A stretch of 64,000 nt of DNA, taken from Desulfocurvus sp. Its GTDB lineage: Bacteria; Desulfobacterota; Desulfovibrionia; Desulfovibrionales; Desulfovibrionaceae. Positions within the stretch are counted from its first letter, which is position 1; each line of letters starts with the position of its first letter. Location: positions 52,704 through 116,703 of the forward strand of contig JAIMKR010000001.1 in assembly GCA_020692325.1 (NCBI GenBank), read 5' to 3'. Under the pieces are notes generated by a model. That model saw only the letters and a list, made by a program, of their open reading frames with translations, had not been told where the DNA came from and ran no database searches. A program made the translations under genes and the position numbers. Of this stretch, positions 7,552-17,498 are shown in pieces.

Positions 7552-9927
7552 TCAAAGCATGCTCACGGGATCGAGATCAAGCTCCAGGCGAAAGCCCTCG
7601 GGCGCGGCTCCGGGCCGGGACATGGCGGCGAAGAGACCGCGCAGCGCCGGCCAATCGGCGCTTTTGAGCAGGCAGTTGAAACGCCGCCGGCCCTTGAGCT
7701 GCGCCAGCGGAGCCGGAGCCGGCCCCAGCACGTCCACGCCAAGGGGACGGGCGGCCTCGCGCAAAGTCTTGGCGAAGACGGACAGCCCGGCCTGCACGTG
7801 CTCGGCTTCCACCGGGCAGGACAGCCGCAGCAGGGCGAGACACGTGAACGGAGGATAGCGGAAACGTTTGCGGCTGGCGATCTCATGCTCGTAGAAGCCG
7901 GTGTAGTCGGCCTCCAGCACGTACCGCCAGAAAGGATGCGCCGGGTTGCGCGTCTGGATGAGCACGCTGCCGGGCTTCTCGCCCCGGCCGGCCCGTCCGG
8001 ATACCTGCACCAACAGCTGGAAGGTGCGCTCGGCCGCGCGATAGTCCGGCAGATTGAGCCCCATGTCCGCGTTGGCCACGACAACAAGGGTGACGCCTGG
8101 AAAGTGGTGCCCCTTGGAAAGCATCTGCGTGCCCACCAGCACCTGCGCCTCGCCAGCGGCGAAGCGACGCAGTATCTCGTCGAGCCGCTCCTGCCGGCGG
8201 GCGCTGTCGCGATCCATGCGCAAAACGGAGACATCGTGCCCCAGCACGCGGGCGAAATACTCCTCCAACCGCTCCGTGCCGTCGCCCATGGGCACAAAAC
8301 GCACGCCGCCGCACTTGGCGCAGGGCATGGGGTACGGATGGCTGAATCCGCAGTAGTGGCAGATGAGCCGCTCGCGCGCCTTGTGGTACGTGAGCCCCAC
8401 CTGACACTCGGGACACTTCGGCACCTCCTCGCAGTTCATGCAGTACATCACCGGCGCGTAGCCCCGGCGATTGAGCATGACGATGATCTGTTCGCCGGCG
8501 TCCAGCGTGGAGCGGATGGCCGCCAGCGACTCAGCGGCGAAGGGTTCGTCGGGATTTTTGAGGCCGGTGATGTCCACGAGGCGCACCGCGGGCATGGGAC
8601 GGCAGCCCACCCGGCGCGTCAGCCCGACCATGGGCAGCCGGCCGGAGCGCGCGGCGTGGAAGGTCTTCACGTCCGGCGTGGCGCTGCCGAGCACCAGCAA
8701 CCCGCCCGAGGCGCGCACGCGCGTGTAGGCCAGATCCTTGGCGCGATACGGGAGGCGTTCCTCCTGCTTGTAGGATTCGTCGTGCTCCTCGTCCAGAACG
8801 ACCAGCCCGAGGTCGCGCAGGGGCAGAAACAGCGCCGAACGCGTCCCAACCACGAGCACGGGACCATGCGCCCCGGCCACGTGTGAGAACGTCTCCTCGC
8901 GCCGGGCCGGACTTTGATAGCCGTGGGTGAAATAGGCCTCGACACCGGGAAAGGCGTTTTGCACGCGCCGCCACAGCTGGCTGGCCAGCGCCACCTCCGG
9001 CGCGAGCAGCAGCGCGGAACGGCCCAGCGCCAACGCCCGGTGCGCCAGCTCGAAATACACGTGGGTCTTGCCGCTACCGGTGACGCCATGCACCAGGCAC
9101 ATGCGCGGCTCGGGGCTCTCCAACGCGGGCAGCAGTGCATCGAGCGCCGTGCGCTGCTCGTCCGTGGCGGTGATGGCCTCGGGGACGGCGCACGTCTCGT
9201 CGGCCTCGCCGACGATGGCCTCGTCCATGTCCTCGGCCGGGGTCCGGTCCGGTTCGCCCAAACGCACGAGCCCCGCGCGCGTGAGGCGCTTGAGCGCCTG
9301 CCGGCCGGGTTCGCCGAACACGGTGCCGATGAGGCCGAGGCTCATGGGCCCCGATTCGAACAGGCGGTCCAGCAGACGGATCTGATGCACGGCATTGGGC
9401 CGCACGGCGAAGGGCGGATCGCAGCACAGGCAGGCGTAGAGTTCCTCGTCGCGCCGGCGCTGGCTCAGGCGCACGCGCATCCGCCCCGCCGTCCAGACCC
9501 CGGCGAGCAGCGCCAGCCGCTCCGGCGGCAGCGCCGCCAGCGCCTTGGCGCTCAGCGTGCGTGGAAAGTCGAGGCTGTCCACGTCGAAACGTACCTGGGC
9601 CGAACGAAGCCCGCGCGGCAGAACGAGCTCCAACACGCGGCCGGGCCGCACCATGTGCCTAGCGGAAAGGTCGCGCACCAGCTCCAGGGTGGCGGCGTCG
9701 AGAACGGGGGTTTGCTCCAGCGGCCAGAGCAGCGGCTTGAGGGTCACGCCCTCGGGCGGGGCGGCGCAGGGAGCCTGCAGAACCCCGGCGCGAAAGCCAC
9801 CACCCAGCGGGACCAGCGCCCGCAACCCGGGGACGGGTTGGGGCAGCCAGTCCGGCCAGAGATACGTAAGCGAGGCGTAGGGCGGACTGGCCAGCCAGAC
9901 CTGCCAGGCCTGCCAGGCGTCAGCCAC
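7552..9927 (-). CDS. priA: Primosomal protein N' (replication restart helicase PriA)
   Basis: 791 residues, normal for PriA. It has an N-terminal 3'-DNA-binding region and a helicase core with Walker A GVTGSGKTHVYFE and DEEHD box (VVLDEEHDESYKQEE). It also has the paired zinc cysteines CMNCEEVPKCPEC and CHYCGFSHPYPMPCAKCGG, and motif V/VI QVSGRAGRG. Starts with GTG at 9927. It restarts stalled replication forks by loading DnaB through the primosome. Sits 36 nt after galU on the same strand, so probably co-transcribed with the upstream glmM-galU block. Confidence 0.96.
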   Translation of the reverse strand: MADAWQAWQVWLASPPYASLTYLWPDWLPQPVPGLRALVPLGGGFRAGVLQAPCAAPPEGVTLKPLLWPLEQTPVLDAATLELVRDLSARHMVRPGRVLELVLPRGLRSAQVRFDVDSLDFPRTLSAKALAALPPERLALLAGVWTAGRMRVRLSQRRRDEELYACLCCDPPFAVRPNAVHQIRLLDRLFESGPMSLGLIGTVFGEPGRQALKRLTRAGLVRLGEPDRTPAEDMDEAIVGEADETCAVPEAITATDEQRTALDALLPALESPEPRMCLVHGVTGSGKTHVYFELAHRALALGRSALLLAPEVALASQLWRRVQNAFPGVEAYFTHGYQSPARREETFSHVAGAHGPVLVVGTRSALFLPLRDLGLVVLDEEHDESYKQEERLPYRAKDLAYTRVRASGGLLVLGSATPDVKTFHAARSGRLPMVGLTRRVGCRPMPAVRLVDITGLKNPDEPFAAESLAAIRSTLDAGEQIIVMLNRRGYAPVMYCMNCEEVPKCPECQVGLTYHKARERLICHYCGFSHPYPMPCAKCGGVRFVPMGDGTERLEEYFARVLGHDVSVLRMDRDSARRQERLDEILRRFAAGEAQVLVGTQMLSKGHHFPGVTLVVVANADMGLNLPDYRAAERTFQLLVQVSGRAGRGEKPGSVLIQTRNPAHPFWRYVLEADYTGFYEHEIASRKRFRYPPFTCLALLRLSCPVEAEHVQAGLSVFAKTLREAARPLGVDVLGPAPAPLAQLKGRRRFNCLLKSADWPALRGLFAAMSRPGAAPEGFRLELDLDPVSML

Positions 9928-9963
9928 GCGACATTCTCACGCCCAAGTTCCCCCCGGAGAGGG

Positions 9964-10839
9964 CTATTTGCCGCTGCTGGGCACGAGTTCCTGAATGCGC
10001 CGCACGAGGTCGTCGTGCAGGTCCTCGTCGTGCAGGGCGAAGTAGATGTTGGCGGTGAGGTACTCCACCCAGTCGCCGGCGTCGAAACGCTGGCCGTGCA
10101 GCTTCACGGCGAGCAACCGCCGACGGCTGGCCAGCCCCTGCAAGGCGTCGGTAAGCTGCAACTCGCCGCCCACGCCGGGCGTCAGCTTCTCCAGATACTC
10201 GAAGATCTCAGGAGTGAGCACGTAGCGGCCCACGATGGCCAGACGCGACGGAGCGTGACCGACCTGGGGCTTCTCCACAAGGCTACGCACACGGAACACG
10301 CCGGAGCCATATTCCTCACCGTCGATGATGCCGTAGCGGTCGACCTTGCTTTCCGGCACCTCGATGACGCCGACCACGGCCATGTTCTCGGCCTTGGCCA
10401 CGTCGAGCAGCTGCTGAATGCCCGGCTTCTGGCCGAACATGAGGTCGTCGCCCACCATGACGGCGAAGGGCTCGTCCTTGCAGACCTCGCGCGCGCAGAG
10501 CACGGCGTGCCCCAGGCCCAGCTGCACCTTCTGCCGCACGGCGATGATGTTGACCATGTTGGCAACATCTCGGATTTCCTTCAGCTTCTCCGTCTTGCCC
10601 TGGCGTTCCAGGAGGCTCTCCAGGCTCAGGTTGTGGTCGAAGTGGTCCTCGATGATGGTTTTGTTCTGGCTGGTGACGAGCACCACAGTATCGATGCCGG
10701 AAGCCTGCGCCTCCTCCACGACATACTGCACCACCGGCTTTTTGAAGATGGGCAGCATCTCCTTGGGGATGTTCTTGGTGGCTGGCAGCGAGCGGGTGCC
10801 CCAACCGGCGACGGGTATGACGACCTTGCGCACGTCCAT
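9964..10839 (-). CDS. galU: UTP-glucose-1-phosphate uridylyltransferase
   Basis: 291 residues, family-typical length. Makes UDP-glucose from UTP and glucose-1-phosphate for polysaccharide and lipid glycosylation. The nucleotidyltransferase signature is IPVAGWGTRSLPATKNIPKEMLPI (residues 7-30), and the FAVMVGDDLM metal-binding Asp pair and the C-terminal GDWVEYLTANIYFAL are also present. AAGGAG precedes ATG. It starts 19 nt after glmM, an arrangement that pairs two hexose-phosphate enzymes for envelope precursors. Confidence 0.95.
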   Translation of the reverse strand: MDVRKVVIPVAGWGTRSLPATKNIPKEMLPIFKKPVVQYVVEEAQASGIDTVVLVTSQNKTIIEDHFDHNLSLESLLERQGKTEKLKEIRDVANMVNIIAVRQKVQLGLGHAVLCAREVCKDEPFAVMVGDDLMFGQKPGIQQLLDVAKAENMAVVGVIEVPESKVDRYGIIDGEEYGSGVFRVRSLVEKPQVGHAPSRLAIVGRYVLTPEIFEYLEKLTPGVGGELQLTDALQGLASRRRLLAVKLHGQRFDAGDWVEYLTANIYFALHDEDLHDDLVRRIQELVPSSGK

Positions 10840-10858
10840 GCTTTACTCCTTGCCGGCC

Positions 10859-12211
10859 TTAGGAGCGCAGGCAGCGCCCCACCAGCTCGGCGATGTCTTG
10901 AGCGTACTGCTCCACCTGACGGCGATCCTCACCCTCAACCATGACGCGAGCCTTGTGTTCCGTGCCGGAGTAGCGCAGCAGCACGCGGCCGCGACCGCGC
11001 AGCTCCGCTTCAACCAGGGCAACGGCTCGCTCCACCTCCGGCAAATCGTCGAAGGGGATCTTGCGCTCCACACGCACGTTGACCATGACCTGCGGCAACG
11101 GCTCCAGCAAATGCGCCAAAAGCGAAAGCGGCAAATTTTTCTGGCACATGATGCGCAGCAGCTGCAAGGCGGCCAGGGTGCCGTCACCTGTGGTGGAATG
11201 TTCCATGAAGATGAGATGGCCGGACTGCTCGCCGCCGAGCACCGCGCCCTCGCGGCGCATGGCTTCCACCACGTAGCGGTCGCCCACGGGGGTGCGCAGC
11301 AGGCGGCCGCCCCTGGCCTTCATGAACATCTCCAGCGCCATGTTGCTCATGACCGTGGCCACGAGCAGGCCGCCGGTCAGCTCGCCTCGCTCAAGCATGT
11401 CCTGGGCGCACAAGGCCATGATCTGGTCGCCGTCAAGCACCCTGCCCTGCTCATCCACCACAATGAGACGGTCGGCGTCGCCATCGAGCGCGAGGCCGAT
11501 GTCGGCCCCGACCTCGCGCACCTTGGCCGAGACGACCTCGGGATGCAGCGAGCCGCAGCCGTCGTTGATGTTCACGCCGTTGGGGGCGACGCCGATGGTC
11601 ACGACCTCCGCGCCCAGCTCCTCGAAAACCTTCGGAGCGACACCGTAGGCAGCGCCGTGCGCGCAATCGAGCACGATCTTCATGCCCGTGAGATTCATGG
11701 CGCGGGGGAAGGTGTTCTTTAAATAGACGATGTAGCGACCGCGGGCATCCACGATGCGGTGGGCGCGGCCGATACGCTCGGGATCGGGGAGGTCCCAGTC
11801 CGGTTTCTCGGCCAGGGTCAGCTCGGCGATCTCATTCTCCAGCTCGTCGGGCAATTTGAAGCCGTCACGGTCGAAGAACTTGATGCCATTGTCGCTGAAG
11901 GGGTTGTGCGAGGCGGAAATGACCACGCCCAGCTCCGCGCGCATGTTGCGCGTGAGGAAGCTGATGGCCGGCGTGGGCATGGGCCCAACCAGAAAAACCT
12001 CCATGCCCTCGGCGCAAAAGCCGCTGGTCAGCGCCGATTCGAAGACGTAGCCGGAAAGGCGCGTGTCCTTGCCGATGATGACGCGGCGGCGACCGCTGCC
12101 GCGAAACTTGCGGCCCACGGCCAGCCCCAGGCGCAGGGCGACCTCGGGGACCATTGGATATTCGTTGACGCGGCCGCGCAGGCCATCGGTTCCGAACAGT
12201 TTTTCACGCAT
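10859..12211 (-). CDS. glmM: Phosphoglucosamine mutase
   Basis: 450 residues. Converts glucosamine-6-phosphate to glucosamine-1-phosphate for peptidoglycan and LPS. The catalytic phosphoserine is S101 in [16 protein letters not shown], and the metal loop [14 protein letters not shown] and the C-terminal phosphate-binding [12 protein letters not shown] are present. The ATG at 12211 is preferred over the in-frame TTG at 12232 because AAGGAG lies between them and [13 protein letters not shown] is the usual N-terminus. It directly follows cdaR, giving the cdaA-cdaR-glmM order known from Firmicutes. Confidence 0.95.
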   Translation of the reverse strand: MREKLFGTDGLRGRVNEYPMVPEVALRLGLAVGRKFRGSGRRRVIIGKDTRLSGYVFESALTSGFCAEGMEVFLVGPMPTPAISFLTRNMRAELGVVISASHNPFSDNGIKFFDRDGFKLPDELENEIAELTLAEKPDWDLPDPERIGRAHRIVDARGRYIVYLKNTFPRAMNLTGMKIVLDCAHGAAYGVAPKVFEELGAEVVTIGVAPNGVNINDGCGSLHPEVVSAKVREVGADIGLALDGDADRLIVVDEQGRVLDGDQIMALCAQDMLERGELTGGLLVATVMSNMALEMFMKARGGRLLRTPVGDRYVVEAMRREGAVLGGEQSGHLIFMEHSTTGDGTLAALQLLRIMCQKNLPLSLLAHLLEPLPQVMVNVRVERKIPFDDLPEVERAVALVEAELRGRGRVLLRYSGTEHKARVMVEGEDRRQVEQYAQDIAELVGRCLRS

Positions 12212-12238
12212 GGATCGGGAATGCTCCTTCAATCGGCG

Positions 12239-13147
12239 CTAGCGGCGCACGATGACTTGTATGGTTTCCGGCGCATGGGACAGCAAGCGGAAGCCCTCGG
12301 GCAACGAAATGTTGTAATGCTCGGCATGGCGGCCGGGTTTCAAAGGCTGGGCGAGTCGAATCGTGGCGGCAAGGCTTCCCACATCGCGCCCGGCGGCGAG
12401 GTCGCGCAGGGCGTACACGGGGGCCTCCACTTCCAGGCGCAGATGTTTGGGCACGCTGCGGACCTTGAGGCCCTGGGCGCCAGCGATATGCACGGGCACG
12501 CTGATCCACTCGGACTTGACCTCGGGGCCAAAGCGCATGGTCACGCGCACCTGTCCAGGAGTGGCGTCAACACCGTCGGCCAGCTTGATGGGCACGTCGT
12601 CTGCCCAGACGGCCGGCGGCACATCGAAGTCCACCTGCGCGCTCACGCGGGCCTGGGTCATCTGCCGTACCTGCCGTTCCGCGCCATGCACATCAACCAG
12701 CTCCGGCTGGGTCTTGATCTCCAACAAGCGGTAGTCCGGGTTCAACGCTCCACGCCACTCGGCGACCACGGGCACGGTCTTCTTGCTCAGTCTGTCCACG
12801 CTCAGAATGAGACGCGAGGGTTTGATCTCCACCACCTCATAGGCCATGGAGAGCGGTATCCGCTCACGATCGATGTCCACGAGGTTCTCGCCGACCCTGA
12901 GCCGGCTCACGTCCAGCGAGTATGTCCACTTGTGGCGGTCCAGGGAGCGCACCAGCCCCTTGGGGCCGCGCACGCGCACCTCGATCTTGCTCACCAGCCC
13001 CTTGCGGATGGTGAGATCGTTGGGGACGTTGGTCATCTCCACGTTCATGTCCACCCAGGCCTCGACCTTTTCCCGGCCGGTGATGAAGTACCAGGTGAGG
13101 ATGGCCAGAGCCAACGCGATGGCGAAGTCTTTCCAGTTTTTGAGCAC
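12239..13147 (-). CDS. cdaR: CdaR-type YbbR-domain protein (regulator of the diadenylate cyclase)
   Basis: 302 residues. One N-terminal membrane helix (FAIALALAILTWYFITG, about residues 6-22) followed by tandem YbbR-like beta domains facing the outside. CdaR proteins bind CdaA and tune c-di-AMP synthesis. GTG at 13147 starts two nt after the cdaA stop with GGAG eight nt upstream; longer in-frame sequence upstream lies antisense-free inside cdaA and is not homologous. The gene is followed by glmM 27 nt later. YbbR repeats are degenerate, so repeat number (three or four) is uncertain. Confidence 0.88.
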   Translation of the reverse strand: MLKNWKDFAIALALAILTWYFITGREKVEAWVDMNVEMTNVPNDLTIRKGLVSKIEVRVRGPKGLVRSLDRHKWTYSLDVSRLRVGENLVDIDRERIPLSMAYEVVEIKPSRLILSVDRLSKKTVPVVAEWRGALNPDYRLLEIKTQPELVDVHGAERQVRQMTQARVSAQVDFDVPPAVWADDVPIKLADGVDATPGQVRVTMRFGPEVKSEWISVPVHIAGAQGLKVRSVPKHLRLEVEAPVYALRDLAAGRDVGSLAATIRLAQPLKPGRHAEHYNISLPEGFRLLSHAPETIQVIVRR

Positions 13148-13149
13148 GG

Positions 13150-13899
13150 TCAGCGCTCCAGGGCGTTCTTGATGACCCGGCGCAGGCGCAGGTCGTTGAG
13201 CGAGGTGGTGAGCCGCCCGCCCATGGCGATGGAGACGGTGCCGCGCTCCTCGGACACGACGATGGACAGGGAGTCGGACTCCTCGCTGATGCCAAGGGCC
13301 GCACGGTGGCGCGTGCCGAACAGGCTCTGCGCCTTGAGCTTGGAGGACAGGGGAAGAATGCACCCGGCCGCGGCGAGCCGGCCGCGGCGGATGACCACCG
13401 CGCCGTCGTGCAGGGGCGTGCCCACGTGGAAAATGGTGGAAAGCAGCGAGGCGGTCACAACGGCGTCGATGGGCACGCCGCGCTCGATGACTTCGCCCAG
13501 GGGTTCATAACGTTCAATGACGATCAGCGCGCCGATCTTGGCCTTGGCCATGGCCATGACGGCCTGCGCCAGCTCATCGACGATGGTCTCGGCCAGCTGT
13601 GGTTTCTTCCAGAATCGCCCTGCGCCCATCTGCGCCAGCGCCCGGCGCAGGTCGCCCTGGAACAAGATGATGATGATGAGGACGATGGAGCCCAGGAAGT
13701 TCGTCAGCAGCCAGTTGAGGGAATACAGACCGAGTTCGTTGGAAAGGTAGTAGACGAGGAGCACCAGCACCAAGCCATAGATCACCGCCACCGCGCGCGT
13801 GCCGCGCACGAGGTGGATGATGTAGGCGTAGATGGCCGTGACGAGCAGGACGTCCAGCACCTCGCGCCAGGCCAAGTTGAAACTGGTGAAGAACTCCAT
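13150..13899 (-). CDS. cdaA: Diadenylate cyclase CdaA (DisA_N domain)
   Basis: 249 residues. Three N-terminal membrane helices (about residues 15-80) and a cytoplasmic DisA_N catalytic domain. The nucleotide-binding and catalytic motifs are D165-G-A in LHDGAVVIRRG and R197-H-R in GTRHRAALGISE. It condenses two ATP to c-di-AMP. Located between folP and cdaR; stop and next start are separated by two nt, so it is surely co-expressed with cdaR. No c-di-AMP phosphodiesterase is in the window. Confidence 0.95.
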   Translation of the reverse strand: MEFFTSFNLAWREVLDVLLVTAIYAYIIHLVRGTRAVAVIYGLVLVLLVYYLSNELGLYSLNWLLTNFLGSIVLIIIILFQGDLRRALAQMGAGRFWKKPQLAETIVDELAQAVMAMAKAKIGALIVIERYEPLGEVIERGVPIDAVVTASLLSTIFHVGTPLHDGAVVIRRGRLAAAGCILPLSSKLKAQSLFGTRHRAALGISEESDSLSIVVSEERGTVSIAMGGRLTTSLNDLRLRRVIKNALER

Positions 13900-13907
13900 C
13901 GCAAGCC

Positions 13908-14762
13908 TTATGCGGTTATGGCCCGGGCCACCAGGGCCGCCTGCCTCGCCAGGGCCACCTCATGCACGCGATGCACCAGCACACCGCGCGCCACAAGCAG
14001 GGCCGTCGCCACCGCCGTGGCGTTCTGCCGCTCCTGTTGGTCAAGGCCAAGCAACATGCCCCACATGCGCTTGTTCGACAAGCCCATATACACAGGCCGT
14101 CCCAGTTGGCCGAAGCGCTCCACGCTCCGCAAAAGGTCCAGATTGTGCTCCAACAGTTTGCCAAAACCTATGCCGGGGTCAAGCACGATGTTGTCCTCGG
14201 GCACGCCGGCCGCGGTAAGCACGGCGAGGCGCTCCTCGAAAAAATGCATGACCTCGTCCACAACGTTCTCGTAATGCGGGTCCCGCTGCATTTCCCTGGG
14301 CCGCCCCTGCATGTGCATCAACACATAGCCGGGCTTGTATTGCGCGACGACATCGAGAAGCTCCGGCTCCATGCGAAAGGCGGAGATGTCGTTGATGACC
14401 AGCGCCCCGGCCTCCAGGCAGGCTGCCGCGACCTTGGCCTTGTACGTGTCCACGGCGAGGACCGGAGCAGCCCCCTCCCGGAAGCGTTGCGCCAGGGCGC
14501 GCACAACTGGCAGCACGCGGGCGGCCTCCTCGACCTCGTCAACGACGGGCGCGCCGGGGCGGGTGCTCTCCCCGCCGATGTCCAACATGTCCGCTCCCTC
14601 GCCAGCGAGCTTTAGCGCGTGCGCCACGGCGGCGTCCGTCGTGTCGTGGCTACCGCCGTCGTAGAACGAGTCGGGCGTGACGTTGATGATTCCGGCCAAA
14701 AGAAAGGGGGCCGGGCCAAGCACCCTGCCCCCCATGATGGTCCAGGTCGGCGCGCCGATCAC
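13908..14762 (-). CDS. folP: Dihydropteroate synthase
   Basis: 284 residues. Joins p-aminobenzoate to dihydropterin pyrophosphate in folate synthesis. Signatures are [15 protein letters not shown] (residues 24-38), [15 protein letters not shown] and [12 protein letters not shown]. It starts with GTG at 14762 overlapping the ftsH stop (GTGA), the widely conserved ftsH-folP pairing. The next gene, cdaA, begins nine nt after its stop. Confidence 0.96.
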   Translation of the reverse strand: MIGAPTWTIMGGRVLGPAPFLLAGIINVTPDSFYDGGSHDTTDAAVAHALKLAGEGADMLDIGGESTRPGAPVVDEVEEAARVLPVVRALAQRFREGAAPVLAVDTYKAKVAAACLEAGALVINDISAFRMEPELLDVVAQYKPGYVLMHMQGRPREMQRDPHYENVVDEVMHFFEERLAVLTAAGVPEDNIVLDPGIGFGKLLEHNLDLLRSVERFGQLGRPVYMGLSNKRMWGMLLGLDQQERQNATAVATALLVARGVLVHRVHEVALARQAALVARAITA

Positions 14763-16792
14763 TCGTCGTCGTCCTTTTTGGAAACGGGACGCCGCGCGGG
14801 TTCCTCCGGAACCTCCTCCAGCTTGAAGTCCGGTTCGGAGGACTGGGCCGTGGTGGCCGGACCGGCCGGGTTGGCCGCGCCGCCAGCCGCATCGCCCTGG
14901 CCGGAGGCGGGGGGCGTGTCGCCGAACTGACGACTCATGTCCTCATACAACTTGGCCGCGCGACGGGTGCCGTTCTCCTCCTGCATGGGCGGAAGCGGCT
15001 CGCCGCGCATGATACGATCGATGTCGTCGCCACTGAGGGTCTCGCGCTCCAGCAGGGCCTCGGCAATCTTGTGCAGGGTGTCCATGTTCTCGCCAAGGAG
15101 TTTGCGAGCGCGCTGATAGCCCTCTTCCACAAAACGGCGGATCTCATCGTCGATGAGCCGTGCGGTATCGTCGGAGTAGTCCTTGTGCTGCATGAAGTCG
15201 CGGCCGAGGAACACCTGCTGACCGTCGTCCCCGTAGCTCATGGGGCCGAATTTGTCGCTCATGCCCCACTGGCAGACCATGTTCCTGGCCATCTTGGTGG
15301 CGCGCTGAATGTCGTTGCTGGCGCCGGTGGTCAGCTGATCGAGCACGATCTCCTCGGCGACCCGGCCGCCGAAAAGCATGGCCAGCTGGTTCTCCAGGTA
15401 TTCGCGCGAATAGTTGTGGCGATCATCCACGGGCAGCTGCTGGGTGAGCCCCAGGGCCATGCCGCGCGGGATAATGGTCACCTTGTGCACGGGGTCCGTG
15501 CCGGGAATGAGTTTGGCCACCAGGGCGTGACCGGCCTCGTGGTAGGCGGTGGTGCGCTTCTCGTCGTCCGAGAGGATGATGCTGCGGCGCTCCTTGCCCA
15601 TGAGGACCTTGTCCTTGGCTTCCTCGAAATCGCTCATGTTCACGCGGTCCTTGCCCATCTTGGCGGCGTGGAGCGCGGCCTCGTTGACGAGGTTCTCCAG
15701 ATCCGCGCCGGAAAAGCCCGGCGTGCCGCGGGCCAGTACCTCGAGGTTGACCTCCTCGGCCAGCGGGCTCTTGCGTGTGTGCACGGCCAGTATGCGCTTG
15801 CGTCCACGCACGTCCGGCGTGGGCACCACCACCTGGCGGTCGAAACGGCCGGGCCGGAGCAGCGCGGGATCAAGCACGTCCGGCCGGTTGGTTGCGGCGA
15901 TGAGGATGACGCCGTCATTGGACTCGAAGCCGTCCATTTCCACGAGCAGCTGGTTCAACGTCTGCTCGCGCTCGTCGTGGCCGCCGCCCATGCCGGTGCC
16001 GCGTTGTCTGCCCACGGCGTCGATCTCGTCGATGAAGATGAGGCAGGGCGCGTTCTTCTTGCCCTGCACGAACAGGTCGCGCACGCGCGCGGCGCCCACG
16101 CCCACGAACATCTCCACGAAGTCCGAACCGGAAATGGAGAAAAAGGGCACGCCGGCCTCGCCGGCAACGGCGCGAGCGAGCAGCGTCTTGCCGGTGCCCG
16201 GAGGGCCAACGAGCAGCACACCCTTGGGGATGCGGCCACCCAGGCGGGTGAACTTCTTGGGCTCGCGAAGGAAATCGACGATCTCGCTGAGTTCCTCCTT
16301 GGCCTCGTCCACGCCGGCCACATCCTCGAAGGTCACCTTGTGGGTGTCCTCGCTGATGAGTCGGGCCTTGGATCGGCCGAAGCTCATGGCCCCTTTGCCA
16401 CCTGCTCCGCCGCCCTGCATCTGGCGCATGAAGAATATCCACACGCCGATGAGCAAAAGCATGGGGAACCAGGACACGAGCAGGGTCATGTACCAGGGGG
16501 AATCCTCGGGCGGCTCGGCGGTCACCTGGATCTTGCTGGAGACCAGGGAGGGCACGAGGTTCGGATCATCCGGCGCGTAGGTGACGAATTTCTTGTCGCC
16601 GTTCATGACGCCGGTGATCTTCTGACCCTGGATCTTGACCGACACAACCTCGCCGTCCTTGATGCGCGCGATGAAGTCGCTGTAGGACAACTTCTGCTGC
16701 GGCGTGGGTGACTGGCTGAAAAGATTGAACAAGACGACCATGACCAGGGAGATGGTCGCCCAGATGAGCAGGTTCTTGGTGAAGCTATTCAA
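14759..16792 (-). CDS. ftsH: ATP-dependent zinc metalloprotease FtsH
   Basis: 677 residues. Two membrane helices (about 8-25 and 102-120) flank a periplasmic domain. The AAA+ domain has Walker A GPPGTGKT (196-203), and [15 protein letters not shown] and the [22 protein letters not shown] follow. The protease active site is HEAGH (418-422). Degrades misassembled membrane and regulatory proteins. The start is a TTG at 16792, supported by GGAGG eight nt upstream and by [12 protein letters not shown] being the natural N-terminus. First gene of the long minus-strand run; the C-terminus is acidic (KKDDDE). Confidence 0.96.
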   Translation of the reverse strand: MNSFTKNLLIWATISLVMVVLFNLFSQSPTPQQKLSYSDFIARIKDGEVVSVKIQGQKITGVMNGDKKFVTYAPDDPNLVPSLVSSKIQVTAEPPEDSPWYMTLLVSWFPMLLLIGVWIFFMRQMQGGGAGGKGAMSFGRSKARLISEDTHKVTFEDVAGVDEAKEELSEIVDFLREPKKFTRLGGRIPKGVLLVGPPGTGKTLLARAVAGEAGVPFFSISGSDFVEMFVGVGAARVRDLFVQGKKNAPCLIFIDEIDAVGRQRGTGMGGGHDEREQTLNQLLVEMDGFESNDGVILIAATNRPDVLDPALLRPGRFDRQVVVPTPDVRGRKRILAVHTRKSPLAEEVNLEVLARGTPGFSGADLENLVNEAALHAAKMGKDRVNMSDFEEAKDKVLMGKERRSIILSDDEKRTTAYHEAGHALVAKLIPGTDPVHKVTIIPRGMALGLTQQLPVDDRHNYSREYLENQLAMLFGGRVAEEIVLDQLTTGASNDIQRATKMARNMVCQWGMSDKFGPMSYGDDGQQVFLGRDFMQHKDYSDDTARLIDDEIRRFVEEGYQRARKLLGENMDTLHKIAEALLERETLSGDDIDRIMRGEPLPPMQEENGTRRAAKLYEDMSRQFGDTPPASGQGDAAGGAANPAGPATTAQSSEPDFKLEEVPEEPARRPVSKKDDDE

Positions 16793-16893
16793 AAGGGAAA
16801 CCTCCGGTGGGGCGGCGTTGCGCTTTGGGATTGGAACCCGGACCATCCGTCGGAACGGACCGAAACCGGGGGAATGGCACAGTCAATTGATGC

Positions 16894-16921
16894 AAGATAA
16901 GCCATACGTGGCAAAAAGCAA
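16894..16921 (-). promoter_or_regulatory. Candidate sigma-70 promoter for the ftsH run
   Basis: On the minus strand TTGCTT (16921-16916), 16-nt spacer, TATCTT (16899-16894), about 100 nt before the ftsH start. It is the only clear -35/-10 pair I find close to the gene. No sigma-32-like element was seen. Confidence 0.4.
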
Positions 16922-17360
16922 GAGGGCCGGACCACGCCCAACCCGGACGGAATGGCGATACATATTCATGCGACGATAAATACACACGTATTCTCGATCC
17001 TTCGACCGGCGCAGGATCGGTCCACAAAAGGCCACAGCGGTTGCGAAGACGCCCGAATACCGCGACGAACCAACCATGGAGCGGAGGACATCCATATTCC
17101 AGGAGCGCGATGGCCGGGACATCCCAATGACGCTTCGTCATAAAAATGGAACGTGAATGTTCATCAAGGCCAAACCAGAGGGCGCGCCCTAGTTTTTTGG
17201 GGCGCGTGGAAGCGCAAATGCCGATCCGCGCCTTTGAGAAGCCCCACCACCGCTCCGTCGGCTTCCCGGACGCCATGCCGCATTCCTCCACGGTGGCGAG
17301 CGTCCCCCCCGTCCCGAATCTCGACGCCCTCGACGCGACGCCCCGATGGAGAAAGCCGGC

Positions 17361-17390
17361 TTGCGCGCGGGCGCCAAAGCGGGTAGGAAT
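17361..17390 (+). promoter_or_regulatory. Candidate promoter of tRNA-Sec
   Basis: TTGCGC (17361-17366), 17-nt spacer, TAGGAAT (17384-17390), about 14 nt before the tRNA 5' end. The same TTGCGC-N17 layout is found before rfbB. Confidence 0.5.
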
Positions 17391-17404
17391 TTGCTTCCTG
17401 TCGT

Positions 17405-17498
17405 GGAAGCGCATCGTCACCGGTGTGGCGCCTGGACTTCAAATCCAGTGGAACGTCGAGAGGCGTTCGGTAGGTTCGACCCCTATGCGCTTCCGCCA
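17405..17498 (+). tRNA. selC: tRNA-Sec (anticodon TCA)
   Basis: 94 nt including an encoded CCA. The acceptor stem is a perfect 8-bp helix GGAAGCGC (17405-17412) / GCGCTTCC (17487-17494), one pair longer than in ordinary tRNAs. The anticodon arm is CTGGA-CTTCAAA-TCCAG with TCA in the loop. A long variable arm (GAACGTCGAGAGGCGTTC) and the GGTTCGACCCC T-arm complete it. These are the standard marks of bacterial selenocysteine tRNA. It decodes UGA with SelB. selA, selB and selD are not in the window, and no selenoprotein gene was recognised here. Confidence 0.95.

Larger units (their letters stand above)
16793..17404. other. Intergenic region upstream of ftsH, no credible gene
   Basis: About 610 nt between ftsH and tRNA-Sec. 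Open frames here lack family-like composition and one overlaps the tRNA. Visible structure: a candidate ftsH promoter (16894-16921) and a 7-bp inverted repeat CGATCCT/AGGATCG (16995-17001, 17013-17019). There is also a 7-bp stem CGCGCCC/GGGCGCG around an A/T-rich loop at about 17183-17206, and the tRNA-Sec promoter. Confidence 0.6.

Noticed and set aside
15071-16711. 546-codon plus-strand frame
   Set aside because: It is antisense to ftsH.
16785-17420. Minus-strand frame upstream of ftsH
   Set aside because: It overlaps the ftsH start, its promoter and the tRNA-Sec 5' end; composition is not protein-like.
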